DNA from: Halobacillus halophilus
GTDB taxonomy: Bacteria; Bacillota; Bacilli; Bacillales; Halobacillaceae
Length of the DNA: 64,000 nt
Direction of reading: 5' to 3'
NCBI RefSeq assembly: GCF_020171985.1
Contig: NZ_JAIVAL010000005.1
Span: 124,001 to 188,000 of the forward strand
Numbering within the stretch: the stretch's first letter is position 1; each line of letters opens with the position of its first letter. The notes under the pieces are model-generated. The model saw nothing but the letters and a program-made list of their open reading frames with translations. It was not told the DNA's origin and made no database searches. Positions 41,512 through 50,476 of this stretch are shown here, piece by piece. Position numbers and translations under genes: made by a program.

Positions 41512-42312
41512 TTAAGTAGTTTGAGCTTTCTTGAGCTCTATTCTCATGGATGAAACCAGCAGGGTTATTATAATTACAGATAGGATCCAGAATCCTGCCG
41601 TGTAACTTCCTTTGAATATAGCCTGGTAGAATAATCCTCCATACACGCCTCCGATAATCGGGCCAAGTACCGGTACCCAAGAGTAGCTCCAATCCGATCC
41701 GCCTTTACCAGGGATAGGAAGAACAGCGTGAGCTATTCTTGGACCTAAATCACGTGCAGGGTTGATTGCATAGCCAGTCGTAGCTCCAAGTGACATACCT
41801 ATCGCTACAATTAACAACCCGACAATTATGGGGTTCAGACCTTCCGTAAATTCGTTTGCTCCAATGAACAAAATCCCCATCACTAGTATAAAGGTTCCTA
41901 TTATTTCACTGATTAAATTGGAAATCGGACTACGGATAGCCGGGTCTGTACAGAAAATAGACTTAATCGCTAATTGATCTTCTGTATCCTTCCAGTGAGG
42001 GATATAGTGAAAGAATACGATGACTGCGCCTATAAATGCGCCTGTCATTTGGGCAGCAATATACATGGGTACCTTCTCCCATGGAAAATCTCCAACGGAT
42101 GCCAGGCCTAGCGTAACTGCAGGATTAATATGGCCGCCCGTTAGTTTTCCTACGGCATAAACACCCATGGCTACAGCCAATCCCCATGCTACAGTAATAA
42201 GAACCCATCCACCGTCTGCCTTTGTATCTTTCAAGTTTGCCCCGGCGATAACACCACCGCCAAGAATGATAAGTATCATCGTTCCAATTAGTTCTCCCAT
42301 GAACTCAGTCAA
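41512..42312 (-). CDS. glpF: Glycerol uptake facilitator (aquaglyceroporin)
   Basis: Six-span MIP-family channel for glycerol. The two NPA-type loops are GGHINPAVTLG (near 66-76) and GYAINPARDLGPR, the latter with the extended D-loop typical of glycerol facilitators. I start at TTG 42312 (TEFMGELIGTM, 266 residues) after GGAG, matching the usual MTxFxGE start; the frame is open further up, but that start would lie inside the leader attenuator. It precedes glpK in the operon. Confidence 0.94.
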   Translation of the reverse strand: MTEFMGELIGTMILIILGGGVIAGANLKDTKADGGWVLITVAWGLAVAMGVYAVGKLTGGHINPAVTLGLASVGDFPWEKVPMYIAAQMTGAFIGAVIVFFHYIPHWKDTEDQLAIKSIFCTDPAIRSPISNLISEIIGTFILVMGILFIGANEFTEGLNPIIVGLLIVAIGMSLGATTGYAINPARDLGPRIAHAVLPIPGKGGSDWSYSWVPVLGPIIGGVYGGLFYQAIFKGSYTAGFWILSVIIITLLVSSMRIELKKAQTT

Positions 42313-42348
42313 TAGTCTTCTCTCCTTCCTGATAGCCGTTCTACATAG

Positions 42349-42394
42349 AAAAAACCACACAAACTAATCGCTTTAGCTGAAAGCGTTTGTGTGG
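42349..42394 (-). promoter_or_regulatory. GlpP-type attenuator in the glpFK leader
   Basis: On the minus strand, CCACACAAA (42386-42394) pairs with TTTGTGTGG (42355-42363), with an inner CGCTTT/AAAGCG stem, a 5-base bulge only on the 3' side, and T6. The layout copies the glpD hairpin. It sits between glpP and glpF. I could not place a convincing promoter for it; it may lie in the 3' end of glpP. Confidence 0.82.
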
Positions 42395-42427
42395 CTTCGT
42401 CAGTTTCAATCACGAAAGGACTGAAGT

Positions 42428-42982
42428 TTATCTTTGCTTATATTGCCATAAACCAGAACGTGAAGTTGAAACTGCTGAAGCCCCCGCTTCAAGAGCTCGA
42501 TTGATCTCATCATTCGTTCGAATCAAACCGCCAGCAATAACAGGGATGTCCAATTGATCTTTAATCTCTTTTATCATTCCCGGTAAGACTCCAGGTAAAA
42601 CTTCCACAAAATCAGGCTTTGTTTTTTGAATGATTGTTATATTATGTTCAATAGCCTGGCTATCTATTAGAAATAAGCGCTGCACAGCTATAAGTTCATG
42701 CTTTTTAGCCTGATGGATTACATTGGCCCTTGTCGATATCACGCCATCGGGTTTAACTTCCTGGGCTACATACTCCATACCATAATCATCTGCTTTCAAT
42801 CCTTGAATTAAGTCTATGTGTACAAGCACCTTTTTCCCAGCTTTTTGTCCGATTCTTACCAGCTTTCGAAGTAACCCCAAACGGCTGTCAAGAAGAATTA
42901 TATATTCCGTTTCGCTATCTAATAAAGCTTCAAAATCTTTAATCTTCCGCACAGCCGGCAGGACAGATTGATGAATATTCAT
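42428..42982 (-). CDS. glpP: Glycerol uptake operon antiterminator GlpP
   Basis: Barrel-like regulator that binds glycerol 3-phosphate and acts on glpFK and glpD leader RNA to allow readthrough. The 184 residues have LLDSRLGLLRKLV, VHIDLIQGLKADD, GVISTRANVIHQAKK and the phosphate-loop-like PVIAGGLIRTNDEI. It lies directly upstream of glpF, with the attenuator between them. Confidence 0.95.
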   Translation of the reverse strand: MNIHQSVLPAVRKIKDFEALLDSETEYIILLDSRLGLLRKLVRIGQKAGKKVLVHIDLIQGLKADDYGMEYVAQEVKPDGVISTRANVIHQAKKHELIAVQRLFLIDSQAIEHNITIIQKTKPDFVEVLPGVLPGMIKEIKDQLDIPVIAGGLIRTNDEINRALEAGASAVSTSRSGLWQYKQR

Positions 42983-43110
42983 CCGTTCACCTCATTTCTT
43001 TTAAGAACCTTCGATAAATGATGCTGAGCAGTACCTAAATAGGCTTCGGATTCATTTCCTTCTCCTCAAGGTGAAGAACCAGGGAAAGTGGGGCTCCACG
43101 TAATTAGGCA

Positions 43111-43650
43111 CTACGCATCCTGGGGGCCATTTATAACTGAATCGGATTCCTTACGCTCGTCCATTTCTTCCTTCGTATAAATTACTTTCATAGGATTACC
43201 TCCAACAAAAGTGCCTGCGGGCACGTTCTTATGAACTAGCGTACCCGCTGAGACAACGGCTTGATCCCCTATTGTAATACCCGGGAGGATCGTCGTATTA
43301 GCCCCAATCAGTACTTCATTCCCGATGGTGACATCTCCTAATCGATATTCATCAATTAAATACTCGTGAGCAAGTATGGTTGTATTATAGCCAATTACCG
43401 TATTACGGCCTACTCGAATCCTTTCGGGAAACATAATATCCACCATAACCATTAAGGCGAACGCAGTTTGCTGTCCAACTTCCATACGTAAAAGTGTCCG
43501 ATAGAGCCAATTTTTCATCCCCAGAAAAGGCGTGTAGCGAGCCAGCTGAATGATAGTGAAATTTTTAATCACCTTGAAAAACGGCACCGTCTTATATATG
43601 TGCCATAAAGAATTCGCACCTTCAACTGGATAACGTTCAGTCTTCCTCAT
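43111..43650 (-). CDS. yvoF: Hexapeptide-repeat acetyltransferase YvoF
   Basis: A 179-residue acyltransferase of the left-handed beta-helix group, probably O-acetylating a sugar or envelope compound; the acceptor is unknown. Hexapeptide repeats run from about 85 to 160 (for example IRVGRNTVIGYNTTI and VTIGNEVLIGANTTILPGITIGDQAVVSAGTLV). It overlaps nothing but follows ppaX by three bases, as in the B. subtilis hprK operon. Confidence 0.88.
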   Translation of the reverse strand: MRKTERYPVEGANSLWHIYKTVPFFKVIKNFTIIQLARYTPFLGMKNWLYRTLLRMEVGQQTAFALMVMVDIMFPERIRVGRNTVIGYNTTILAHEYLIDEYRLGDVTIGNEVLIGANTTILPGITIGDQAVVSAGTLVHKNVPAGTFVGGNPMKVIYTKEEMDERKESDSVINGPQDA

Positions 43651-43653
43651 CGG

Positions 43654-44292
43654 TTATCCCCCTGTAATTTCAAGCAATTCACTCATATGGTCGAGCATAA
43701 AATCAGGCTTAAGCTGTTCAAGTACCTCTCTGCCTTTAACCGTCCAAGCTACGCCCGCTGTGTGAGTACCCGCATTATGACCGGCTTCAATATCATGAGT
43801 GTTATCACCAACCATCAGGGCTTCTGATGCTTTGGAGTCTAAAGCACGAAGAGCCTTAACGATAGGTTCAGGATGAGGTTTTGCGTTGGTTACATCGTCA
43901 AGGGTAATAATTGTTTCGAAATACCCGTCAAGCCCCGTAATTTCAAGGCCCATCTGAACCGTGTTTTTCATTTTGGTGGTTACAATCCCCATCCTGTACC
44001 CTGCTTCCTTTAACCGGTGGATTGTATCCACGACTCCCTCATAAGCCCTGACATAAGACTCGTGATTTTCAATATTATGTTTACGATAAGTTTCTACCAT
44101 GTCTTCCACACGATCGGGATTAATCTTCGCTAAACTCTCGCGAAGAGGAGGACCGATAAAGTCCAGAATTTCATCTCTACTGTATGAACGATCACTGAAC
44201 TCATTTATGGTATGAGTAAACGAAGCGATAATCAGCTCATTCGTGTCGATCAGGGTTCCATCTAAATCAAATAGAATGGTGCGTATGTTCAT
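43654..44292 (-). CDS. ppaX: Pyrophosphatase PpaX (P-Ser-HPr-associated)
   Basis: HAD-superfamily pyrophosphatase in the hprK operon; it removes the pyrophosphate produced when HprK dephosphorylates P-Ser-HPr. The HAD motif ILFDLDGTLIDTNE gives nucleophile Asp9 and acid Asp11; the later motifs are GIVTTKMKN and MVGDNTHDIEAG. 212 residues. The start overlaps the yvoD end by 26 bases, behind AAAGGAA. The hprK neighbourhood supports this over other HAD phosphatases. Confidence 0.93.
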   Translation of the reverse strand: MNIRTILFDLDGTLIDTNELIIASFTHTINEFSDRSYSRDEILDFIGPPLRESLAKINPDRVEDMVETYRKHNIENHESYVRAYEGVVDTIHRLKEAGYRMGIVTTKMKNTVQMGLEITGLDGYFETIITLDDVTNAKPHPEPIVKALRALDSKASEALMVGDNTHDIEAGHNAGTHTAGVAWTVKGREVLEQLKPDFMLDHMSELLEITGG

Positions 44293-45223
44293 TCGAAGTT
44301 TCCTTTCTCTCTTGTTGTAGTTTGTTCCATATAAAGCCGACTGCCGCGGTAAGTAAAATAGCGGTTACCAGCCGTATTGCGAGGAGCGGCCATATAGGTA
44401 TCCCAAGTGGTATAAAAATCAGTGTATCCTCTACTACAGCATGACAGGAAACTAGAAAAATCAGAGCTAAATACATGTCCTTCTTGGATACCCCATCTTC
44501 CTCTACTGCCTGAATCATTAAACCAGCACCATAAGCAAGGCCAATTGTTAATCCTGCTGCTAGCGTCATAGAGGTGTTCCGCTCCATCCCAAGGAAACGG
44601 GTAGCTGGAGCAACCCATTGTGAGAAGCGATCTAGCCAGCCTTCTTCACGTAAATATTGCATAAAAACCATTAATGGGATGACAATGAGAGCCAGCTGTA
44701 GAATTCCCATAAAAGCCGTCTGCAGACCCTGCCAGATAATCTCATTCCATCCTTCTGGAGCAGCAGCTTTCTCCGGGGTTAAACCATATTTAGCTGATCT
44801 GCTTCCACCATTCCAGATAAGATTGATAAAAATGGCAGACAAGAAAGCCAAACCGATCCTTATTCCAGCCACAAACCACCAGCTGACTCCCACTCGCTTG
44901 GCAACTGTAGACTCTAACAGCAGATTATGGGAAAAAGACATCATCACCGCCATAATAAAAACTTCTTTTACTGAGAAATCAAAAGAAATAATGGCGGCAA
45001 TCCCGGCGTACAAATTCAAAAAGTTGCCTAATACAAGCGGAACAGCTGCTTCTCCTGATAATCCGATCCATTGCATCAATGGTTCCATATGATCCATTAC
45101 CCATGGCAGCACTGCTGTAAATTGAAGGATCGTTACTATAAGGGTCACGGGAAAAATAACTTTTCCGAGTGACCATGTAAGGTCCAGTCCTTTTCGACCC
45201 CCTCGTAATGCAATACCCTTCAT
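44267..45223 (-). CDS. yvoD: Nucleoside-recognition-domain membrane protein YvoD
   Basis: A 318-residue multi-span membrane protein (about 7-8 helices) with two gate/nucleoside-recognition-like halves. Similar to SpmA/SpmB-type proteins, but substrate and role are unknown. It stands between lgt and ppaX in the conserved hprK operon. AAGGGAG precedes the ATG. The 26-base overlap with ppaX suggests coupled translation. Confidence 0.85.
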   Translation of the reverse strand: MKGIALRGGRKGLDLTWSLGKVIFPVTLIVTILQFTAVLPWVMDHMEPLMQWIGLSGEAAVPLVLGNFLNLYAGIAAIISFDFSVKEVFIMAVMMSFSHNLLLESTVAKRVGVSWWFVAGIRIGLAFLSAIFINLIWNGGSRSAKYGLTPEKAAAPEGWNEIIWQGLQTAFMGILQLALIVIPLMVFMQYLREEGWLDRFSQWVAPATRFLGMERNTSMTLAAGLTIGLAYGAGLMIQAVEEDGVSKKDMYLALIFLVSCHAVVEDTLIFIPLGIPIWPLLAIRLVTAILLTAAVGFIWNKLQQERKETSNEHTHHSI

Positions 45224-45236
45224 TTCCTACTCTCCC

Positions 45237-46070
45237 TTATTTTGCTTTTTTTCCGTTATAATATTTATCCGCGTACCCAGCTTTTCTACGATAAACCATC
45301 ACGGCTGCAGCAAATAAGACTAAAACGATGGATATGAATTGAGCCATACGAATTTCTCCGAACAAATAAAGACTGTCAGTGCGCATACCTTCAATAAAGA
45401 AACGTCCAACAGAATACCAGATTACGTAGCTTAAGAACACTTCTCCGCGACGAGGGTTGAATTTATGACGCAGGACAAGAAGAAGAACAAACCCTAGGAT
45501 ATTCCATAAAGATTCATATAGAAAAGTCGGATGGTAAACTGTGCCTTCAATGCACATTTGCTGATTGATAAATCCAGGCAAATACTGCATAAAATTATTG
45601 TAAAACGCCTCTGAAACAGGGCCGCCATGCGCTTCCTGATTCATAAAGTTTCCCCAGCGTCCAATCGCTTGTCCAAGAATTAAACTAGGTGCAGCGATAT
45701 CCGCCATCCTCCAAAAGGAAATGCCTTTCAAACGTGTATAGACAACAGCAGTAAGTACGGCCCCTATCAGAGCCCCGTGAATAGCAATACCGCCTTCCCA
45801 CACAGCAAAAACCTTCCACCATGGACCGCCGGCATAGCGATCCCATTCGAAGATGACGTAATAAATCCTTGCAAATAAAATGGATACTGGAATTGCATAA
45901 ACTACAATATCCACCATATAGTCTTTTTTAAGTCCCAGGCGTTCGGTCTCATTGGTCGCAATCCACAGTCCTAAAAAAGCACCAGTGGCGATAATAAATC
46001 CATACCAGTAGATAGGTAAAGGCCCCAATTGGATTAAGACAGGATCCAGAGCCTCAGGTGTACAAGTCAT
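45237..46070 (-). CDS. lgt: Prolipoprotein diacylglyceryl transferase
   Basis: Integral membrane enzyme that transfers diacylglycerol from phosphatidylglycerol to the lipobox Cys of prolipoproteins. About seven membrane helices; the Lgt signature [15 protein letters not shown] and the conserved His in AIHGALIG are present. I start at ATG 46070 ([10 protein letters not shown], 277 residues), ten bases after GGAG; the GTG three codons upstream is too close to that site. It follows hprK by about 14 bases. Confidence 0.97.
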   Translation of the reverse strand: MTCTPEALDPVLIQLGPLPIYWYGFIIATGAFLGLWIATNETERLGLKKDYMVDIVVYAIPVSILFARIYYVIFEWDRYAGGPWWKVFAVWEGGIAIHGALIGAVLTAVVYTRLKGISFWRMADIAAPSLILGQAIGRWGNFMNQEAHGGPVSEAFYNNFMQYLPGFINQQMCIEGTVYHPTFLYESLWNILGFVLLLVLRHKFNPRRGEVFLSYVIWYSVGRFFIEGMRTDSLYLFGEIRMAQFISIVLVLFAAAVMVYRRKAGYADKYYNGKKAK

Positions 46071-46084
46071 GTCGCGCACGCTCC

Positions 46085-47017
46085 TTATTCATTTTGCTGA
46101 TCTTGGTCGATTACATTGGTTAAACGCTCCGAAAATTCTTCAGCCGCATTCACGCCCATACGCTTCAAACGAAAGTTCATAGCTGCTACTTCGATAATGA
46201 CAGCCAGATTCCGTCCCGGACGAACCGGTATAGTTGCTTTAGGAATTTCCACGTCCATAATTTTCATTGTTTCTTCTTCAAGACCCAGACGATCATACTG
46301 TTTGTTTTTCTCCCACAATTCCAGATTAATAATGAGCGTGATCCGTTTGAAACTCCGCACGGCCCCTGCACCAAACAATGTCATAACATTGATAATCCCT
46401 AGTCCGCGAATTTCCAGCAGATGTTCTATAAGCGGGGGACTGTTTCCTATTAACGTATCATAATCTTCCTGGCGGATTTCCACACTATCGTCTGCTACAA
46501 GACGATGACCTCGCTTGACCAATTCAAGGGCGGTCTCACTTTTACCTACACCACTTTGCCCAGTAATGAGCACACCTATCCCGTAAATGTCTACTAGGAC
46601 ACCGTGAATAGCCGTAAATGGCGCAAATTTTGTTTCAAGAAAATTAGTAAGGCGGCTGATCACTCTTGTGGTTTTATGAGGGGAACGCATTAATGGTACC
46701 CCCGCTTCCTGAGCAGCGGTGATTAATTCACCCGGAATGTCCATGCCTCTTGTAATAACGATGCCGGGTGTAACATCTGTACAAAGTTTCTCTGATCTTT
46801 CCTGACGCTGTTCATTGGATAACTCATTGAAATATGAAAGTTCAGTCTTCCCGAGAAGCTGCAAACGCTCTTTAGGATAAAACTTAAAGTAACCTGTCAT
46901 CTCCACTCCTGGACGCGAAATGTCACTTGTATGTATTTCACGGTGTACGCCATCTTTCCCAGCCATCAATTCCAATTGAAATTGATCCAATAAATCTTCT
47001 GTACGCACTTTACTCAT
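46085..47017 (-). CDS. hprK: HPr kinase/phosphorylase
   Basis: Bifunctional sensor enzyme that phosphorylates Ser46 of HPr and Crh when fructose 1,6-bisphosphate and ATP are high, and dephosphorylates it with inorganic phosphate. The Walker A motif GQSGVGKS lies at 153-160 and the HprK signature [16 protein letters not shown] near 201-216. 310 residues. A strong AAGGAGG site precedes the ATG. It heads hprK-lgt-yvoD-ppaX-yvoF. Confidence 0.97.
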   Translation of the reverse strand: MSKVRTEDLLDQFQLELMAGKDGVHREIHTSDISRPGVEMTGYFKFYPKERLQLLGKTELSYFNELSNEQRQERSEKLCTDVTPGIVITRGMDIPGELITAAQEAGVPLMRSPHKTTRVISRLTNFLETKFAPFTAIHGVLVDIYGIGVLITGQSGVGKSETALELVKRGHRLVADDSVEIRQEDYDTLIGNSPPLIEHLLEIRGLGIINVMTLFGAGAVRSFKRITLIINLELWEKNKQYDRLGLEEETMKIMDVEIPKATIPVRPGRNLAVIIEVAAMNFRLKRMGVNAAEEFSERLTNVIDQDQQNE

Positions 47018-47056
47018 CTATAAAAGACCTCCTTAGTCGTTCAATCACTAAACACT

Positions 47057-47062
47057 ATTGTA
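47057..47062 (-). promoter_or_regulatory. Possible hprK promoter -10
   Basis: On the minus strand, TGC-TACAAT, an extended -10 type, 40 bases before hprK. The matching -35 is weak. Repeat copy B begins about 80 bases further upstream. Confidence 0.5.
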
Positions 47063-47143
47063 GCATGTTTTACAGGATCGTGGACATAGGCAGAAAATGC
47101 GTACATCTAATACCATTCACGCTTTTTTATACGGTGTTTACAG

Positions 47144-47677
47144 TAAAGCTCCCTTTACTTGAAGACTTGATTTCGAGATATTTAAGGTTGAAAGGACAGT
47201 CCTTCGGGGGATGATTTCGCTTTCCGTGGGCATGGGGTAAGCTTCCTCAGGCTCCGCCTTCCGGGATCTTACCGAACATGTTCATCCCACAGGAGTCTCC
47301 ATCATCCCCCTCCGGACTTGCCAAATCAGAAACTCGAAACCCTCCAAAAAGGCCTCCTATAATTAGCCGGAGAACAAAAGAACATCTAGCTTATTCAAGT
47401 GTACAATTCCTGATATATAAGGGTTTAAGGCTGATCCAAAACGATTACCTCAATTATAGAAGGGTCCGTTCACTCCTCGATCATAGGATGGCAGAGGAAA
47501 CGACGAGACTCCCGCGGGAGAAGGAGCTAGGCGAGACCCCACAAGGAGTGGTAACGACTGAGGAGGCTTGCCAGTTCCCCCGTAGGAAAGCGAGTTGTTT
47601 CCGTAGCCAGCACCTCTCTATATCTACAACGGACCAAAGATATCTTGAAACTGAGTCTTCAACTAATCGGCCCGTTA
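47144..47677. repeat. Composite inverted-repeat element, copy B (534 bp)
   Basis: Same order of parts as the element at 9164-9699: left terminal repeat with TTGAAGACTTGATTTCGAGA, palindromic left module with CGGGGGATGATTTCGC and CATCATCCCCCTCCGG, a diverged middle, then the right module with ACGACGAGACTCCCGCGG and GCTTGCCAGTTCCCCC, and the right terminal repeat. The right module is almost base-for-base identical to copy A over about 130 bases. It fills the hprK-yvlD gap. No transposase or clear target duplication is seen. Confidence 0.85.
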
Positions 47678-47727
47678 GTTGAACAAAGCTCATATGAAAA
47701 TCTGCCTCAAAGTTTAACGGAACCATT

Positions 47728-47766
47728 TAAAAAACGTTCAAGCAATAGGTGCTTGAACGTTTTTTC
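47728..47766 (-). terminator. Terminator after yvlD (bidirectional in form)
   Basis: ACGTTCAAGC (47734-47743) pairs with GCTTGAACGT (47751-47760), flanked by A6 and T6, so it can work on both strands. It overlaps the end of the yvlD frame. Confidence 0.9.
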
Positions 47767-48125
47767 TATTTCATATCTTTAATCAGACTATTCAATATTA
47801 AATTAATGATCGAAATAATAATAGCCGCAATTATAGCCATTCCAAAACCTGCTATTTCAAATGTACTGCCTAAGAATACATCCGTTAGCCATAAGGTAAT
47901 AGCATTTATGACTAAAAGAAACAGCCCCAGTGAAACTATCGTTATGGGCAGGGTTAATACAACTAGAATGGGACGGACAATCGCATTTAAGATCGACAAT
48001 ATTAATGCAGCCAATAAGGCGCCGCCTACACCATCAATATGAATTGACTCAAATAAAGTACCTACCGCAATAATTGCGATCGCATTTACTAAAATATGCA
48101 GCAGCCAGCTTTTCACAAAAATCAC
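47766..48125 (-). CDS. yvlD: Phage-holin-family membrane protein YvlD
   Basis: A 119-residue protein with four hydrophobic helices (about 5-25, 30-50, 55-80 and 88-112) of the YvlD/Mycobacterium holin-like family (PF04020 as I recall). Despite the name, no phage context is present. It follows yvlB by 22 bases; B. subtilis has yvlA-yvlB-yvlC-yvlD, so yvlC (PspC-like) appears to be missing here. Confidence 0.88.
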   Translation of the reverse strand: MIFVKSWLLHILVNAIAIIAVGTLFESIHIDGVGGALLAALILSILNAIVRPILVVLTLPITIVSLGLFLLVINAITLWLTDVFLGSTFEIAGFGMAIIAAIIISIINLILNSLIKDMK

Positions 48126-48147
48126 CTGCTTTCTTCTATAAGCTTAT

Positions 48148-49185
48148 TCATTCTTGGCCGGAAGGAGAAACCGTAACCGAGCCTGTTTTTGTTTCCGCTT
48201 CTAAATGATAAATAGATTCATACTCATCAAATGCTTCAAACGTCAATTGTTTATTAACTACCTCTTTTTTATCATCCAGAATTTTATAATTATCGATCTG
48301 ACAATTTAAGCTGCCAAAGTTTGAACGCAGCTTTCCATCCACTCGTTTATATTTAGGTAAAGACACTTTAATGCTTCCTGTAGTGGCTTTGTAGAAACCA
48401 GTATGGGCTTTTCCTCCAAAATGATCGACTGTGATGCTTCCACTTACAGTAGACACATCACTTTTTCCAAAGTCACCGCCCAGTGTCACAGCACCGTTCA
48501 AAGTATCCATTTCACAGGTATCAAACACACCGTCGGCGACCGTTATAGCTCCGTTACCTGTCTCTACCTTACAGGTTTCCCCACTAACACTGTTCAGCTG
48601 AATCCTTCCATTGGAAGTTTTGAGCTGATAGTAATCACTATCCATGTGATTAAAAGTAATGGTGCCGTTTGCCAATTTAGATTTAATGAAATCATATTTC
48701 TTTTTCGGAAGGGAGAGGTGAACGAACGTTTTAATTTTTTTTGAGGGACTGGCTAAACGTAAAAGCCCGTTATGAATATCAAATTGGCCATCTGCTAAGA
48801 AGTGCCTCCTGGCTTCTTCTTCCGAATCCACTTGATAAACCCGAACATGATAAGCGGCTTTTGCATAGTGCCCCTCCCAAGTGTCTACATCAAGAGAACC
48901 ATTAGCAATCGAAACGTCTATATCGTTAAAATTATCAGACTCTGTTTGAGTCTCATAATTGAACTCTACATACTCACCAAACGATAGGTCAAAATCAGTG
49001 TTTTTTATTTTTTCTACAGCATCGCCGAGAAAACTCTTAATTCCATATTTCTTTTTTTCTCTTTCATCTGCTTTTGATTCACCTGCTTCCCTGTTTTCTA
49101 CAGCAGCGAGAAGCTTTGCACCTTCTTCGGCTGATACATTGCCTTCTTCAATCATTTTTAAAATCTTCATGCGCTCTTCGTTCAT
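48148..49185 (-). CDS. yvlB: DUF4097-family protein YvlB
   Basis: N-terminal short helical SHOCT-like module (about 1-35: MKILKMIEEGNVSAEEGAKLLAAVEN) followed by a repetitive beta-helix domain (about 80-340) with many turns such as NGSLDVDTW, LANGTITFNH and GNGAITVADG, typical of DUF4097 adhesin-like proteins. In Bacillus such genes belong to envelope-stress systems related to Lia/Psp. I start at ATG 49185 after AAGGAG (345 residues). Probable first gene of a yvlB-yvlD unit. Confidence 0.85.
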   Translation of the reverse strand: MNEERMKILKMIEEGNVSAEEGAKLLAAVENREAGESKADEREKKKYGIKSFLGDAVEKIKNTDFDLSFGEYVEFNYETQTESDNFNDIDVSIANGSLDVDTWEGHYAKAAYHVRVYQVDSEEEARRHFLADGQFDIHNGLLRLASPSKKIKTFVHLSLPKKKYDFIKSKLANGTITFNHMDSDYYQLKTSNGRIQLNSVSGETCKVETGNGAITVADGVFDTCEMDTLNGAVTLGGDFGKSDVSTVSGSITVDHFGGKAHTGFYKATTGSIKVSLPKYKRVDGKLRSNFGSLNCQIDNYKILDDKKEVVNKQLTFEAFDEYESIYHLEAETKTGSVTVSPSGQE

Positions 49186-49248
49186 CCCTACCATCTCCTT
49201 TTCTCATTATTAAAGCATTCCCGGCATTTGGGTTAAAAAAACCAATTA

Positions 49249-49291
49249 AAATACACCTTGAAAAAGACAGACGTTGTCAATTCCAAGGTGT
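49249..49291 (-). terminator. Probable terminator after bshB2
   Basis: ACACCTTG (49253-49260) pairs with CAAGGTGT (49284-49291). The loop is long and the following T run on the minus strand is broken, so the call is moderate. Confidence 0.55.
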
Positions 49292-49299
49292 CATAATAA

Positions 49300-49947
49300 T
49301 TACGTAAACGAATAACGATAAAATCTTTCAGTTTTCAATCGTTCCAACTGCTCTGGCTGATTATTTAATAAACTCATCATACCATCTGCCTGAGAAAGGT
49401 GTGCTTTTATTGCTGCTAATTTACGTTCCCAGTAGGGTGTAATATCATAAATCAGCTCTGGCTCTCCAAGTTCAGCTTCATGATTGTTAGAGATGGCATG
49501 CATCCATACTTCCGGACGTTTATGCGAATCCATCTTTTTCACTGCTTCTACCGCTGCAGCACCTAGTGCGTCATGATCTGGATGGACGGCATACCCTGGA
49601 TAATGGGTAATAATCAACGTGGCATTAAGTTCTTCTATCTTTTCTTGCAAATGACGGGCGACTTGCTCGATTGGTTCGAATTCTAGGGTCTTATCCCGAT
49701 AGCCAAGATACTCCACGTTAATGTCCAATTGTTTCGCTGCTTCCTCCAGTTCTTTTTTACGATAGGAGGACAACGTTTCACGGTTAGCAAATACAGGGTT
49801 GCCCATATTTCTACCCATTTCTCCAAGAGTACCGCATAAGTAAGTAACCGGCACTCCTTTCTCTCTGTATTTAGCTATCGTGCCTGAAGCACCGAAAGAT
49901 TCATCATCAGGGTGCGGAAAAATAACGACTACATGTTCTTTACTCAT
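49300..49947 (-). CDS. bshB2: Bacillithiol biosynthesis deacetylase BshB2
   Basis: PIG-L/LmbE Zn deacetylase that removes acetate from GlcNAc-malate on the way to bacillithiol, the low-molecular thiol of Bacillaceae. Zn motif HPDDESFGASGT near 12-23 and AVHPDHDAL in the second half. I start at ATG 49947 (MSKEHVVV, 215 residues), overlapping the yojF end by 8 bases; GAGG lies upstream. The yojF-yojG pair in B. subtilis is the same arrangement, which favours BshB2 over BshB1. Confidence 0.92.
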   Translation of the reverse strand: MSKEHVVVIFPHPDDESFGASGTIAKYREKGVPVTYLCGTLGEMGRNMGNPVFANRETLSSYRKKELEEAAKQLDINVEYLGYRDKTLEFEPIEQVARHLQEKIEELNATLIITHYPGYAVHPDHDALGAAAVEAVKKMDSHKRPEVWMHAISNNHEAELGEPELIYDITPYWERKLAAIKAHLSQADGMMSLLNNQPEQLERLKTERFYRYSFT

Positions 49948-50311
49948 CCGGATCAGCCTCATGTGAAAATGGGGTTTCGCTAATTTCCAAAGCCACCATT
50001 AAACGTCCTTCACGATCATGACCGGCCATAAGTAAACGATTTTTATCATCAATTTCAAAATCGCTCACCCCTTCTGCGTAAATCCATCCAATATCTAATT
50101 TTAGACCTACACGATAGGAACCTCCTGTGCTGACGATTTTACCATGCTGGTATTTTACGTGGGCATTACGAATAAACGCACCAACATTATAGGCTTCCTC
50201 ATCAAAGTGGCTCGCATAAGCGCCGTTAGTAGTTTCTAAATGTACATATACATCTTTGTTAGCCAAGCTGTCAATCTTTTTTTGAACTTCGGTCTGACTA
50301 ATTGGTTTCAC
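49940..50311 (-). CDS. yojF: YojF-family protein (DUF1806)
   Basis: A 123-residue soluble protein conserved next to bshB2 in Bacillaceae; role unknown, presumably linked to bacillithiol. Characteristic stretch NKDVYVHLETTNGAYASHFDE. I choose GTG 50311 after AGGAGG; the frame continues eight codons upstream to an ATG without a ribosome site. It is first in a two-gene unit with bshB2. Confidence 0.88.
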   Translation of the reverse strand: MKPISQTEVQKKIDSLANKDVYVHLETTNGAYASHFDEEAYNVGAFIRNAHVKYQHGKIVSTGGSYRVGLKLDIGWIYAEGVSDFEIDDKNRLLMAGHDREGRLMVALEISETPFSHEADPDE

Positions 50312-50476
50312 TGCGAATTCCTCCTGTCTAAACATCCTGATGACCAGAAATAATAACTAGAATATTTCTTTGCGTGCATGGTTTGCGTGGAGAAACCGCA
50401 AGAGAATCACTCTCCTCCGGTCCTCAATCTAACCTATCCACCACGATACTGAACTTGGAGGGAGGCGTCAAAACAT

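Noticed and set aside
42312-42360. Longer glpF frame starting at GTG 42360
   Set aside because: That start lies inside the attenuator hairpin. TTG 42312 has a ribosome site and gives the normal GlpF N-terminus.
42376-42390. cre-like TGAAAGCGTTTGTG near glpF
   Set aside because: It lacks the conserved CA end of the cre consensus and is explained by the hairpin arm.
50341-50476. Hairpins between yojF and uvrA
   Set aside because: Stems of 5 bp or less without a T run; not called as a terminator.
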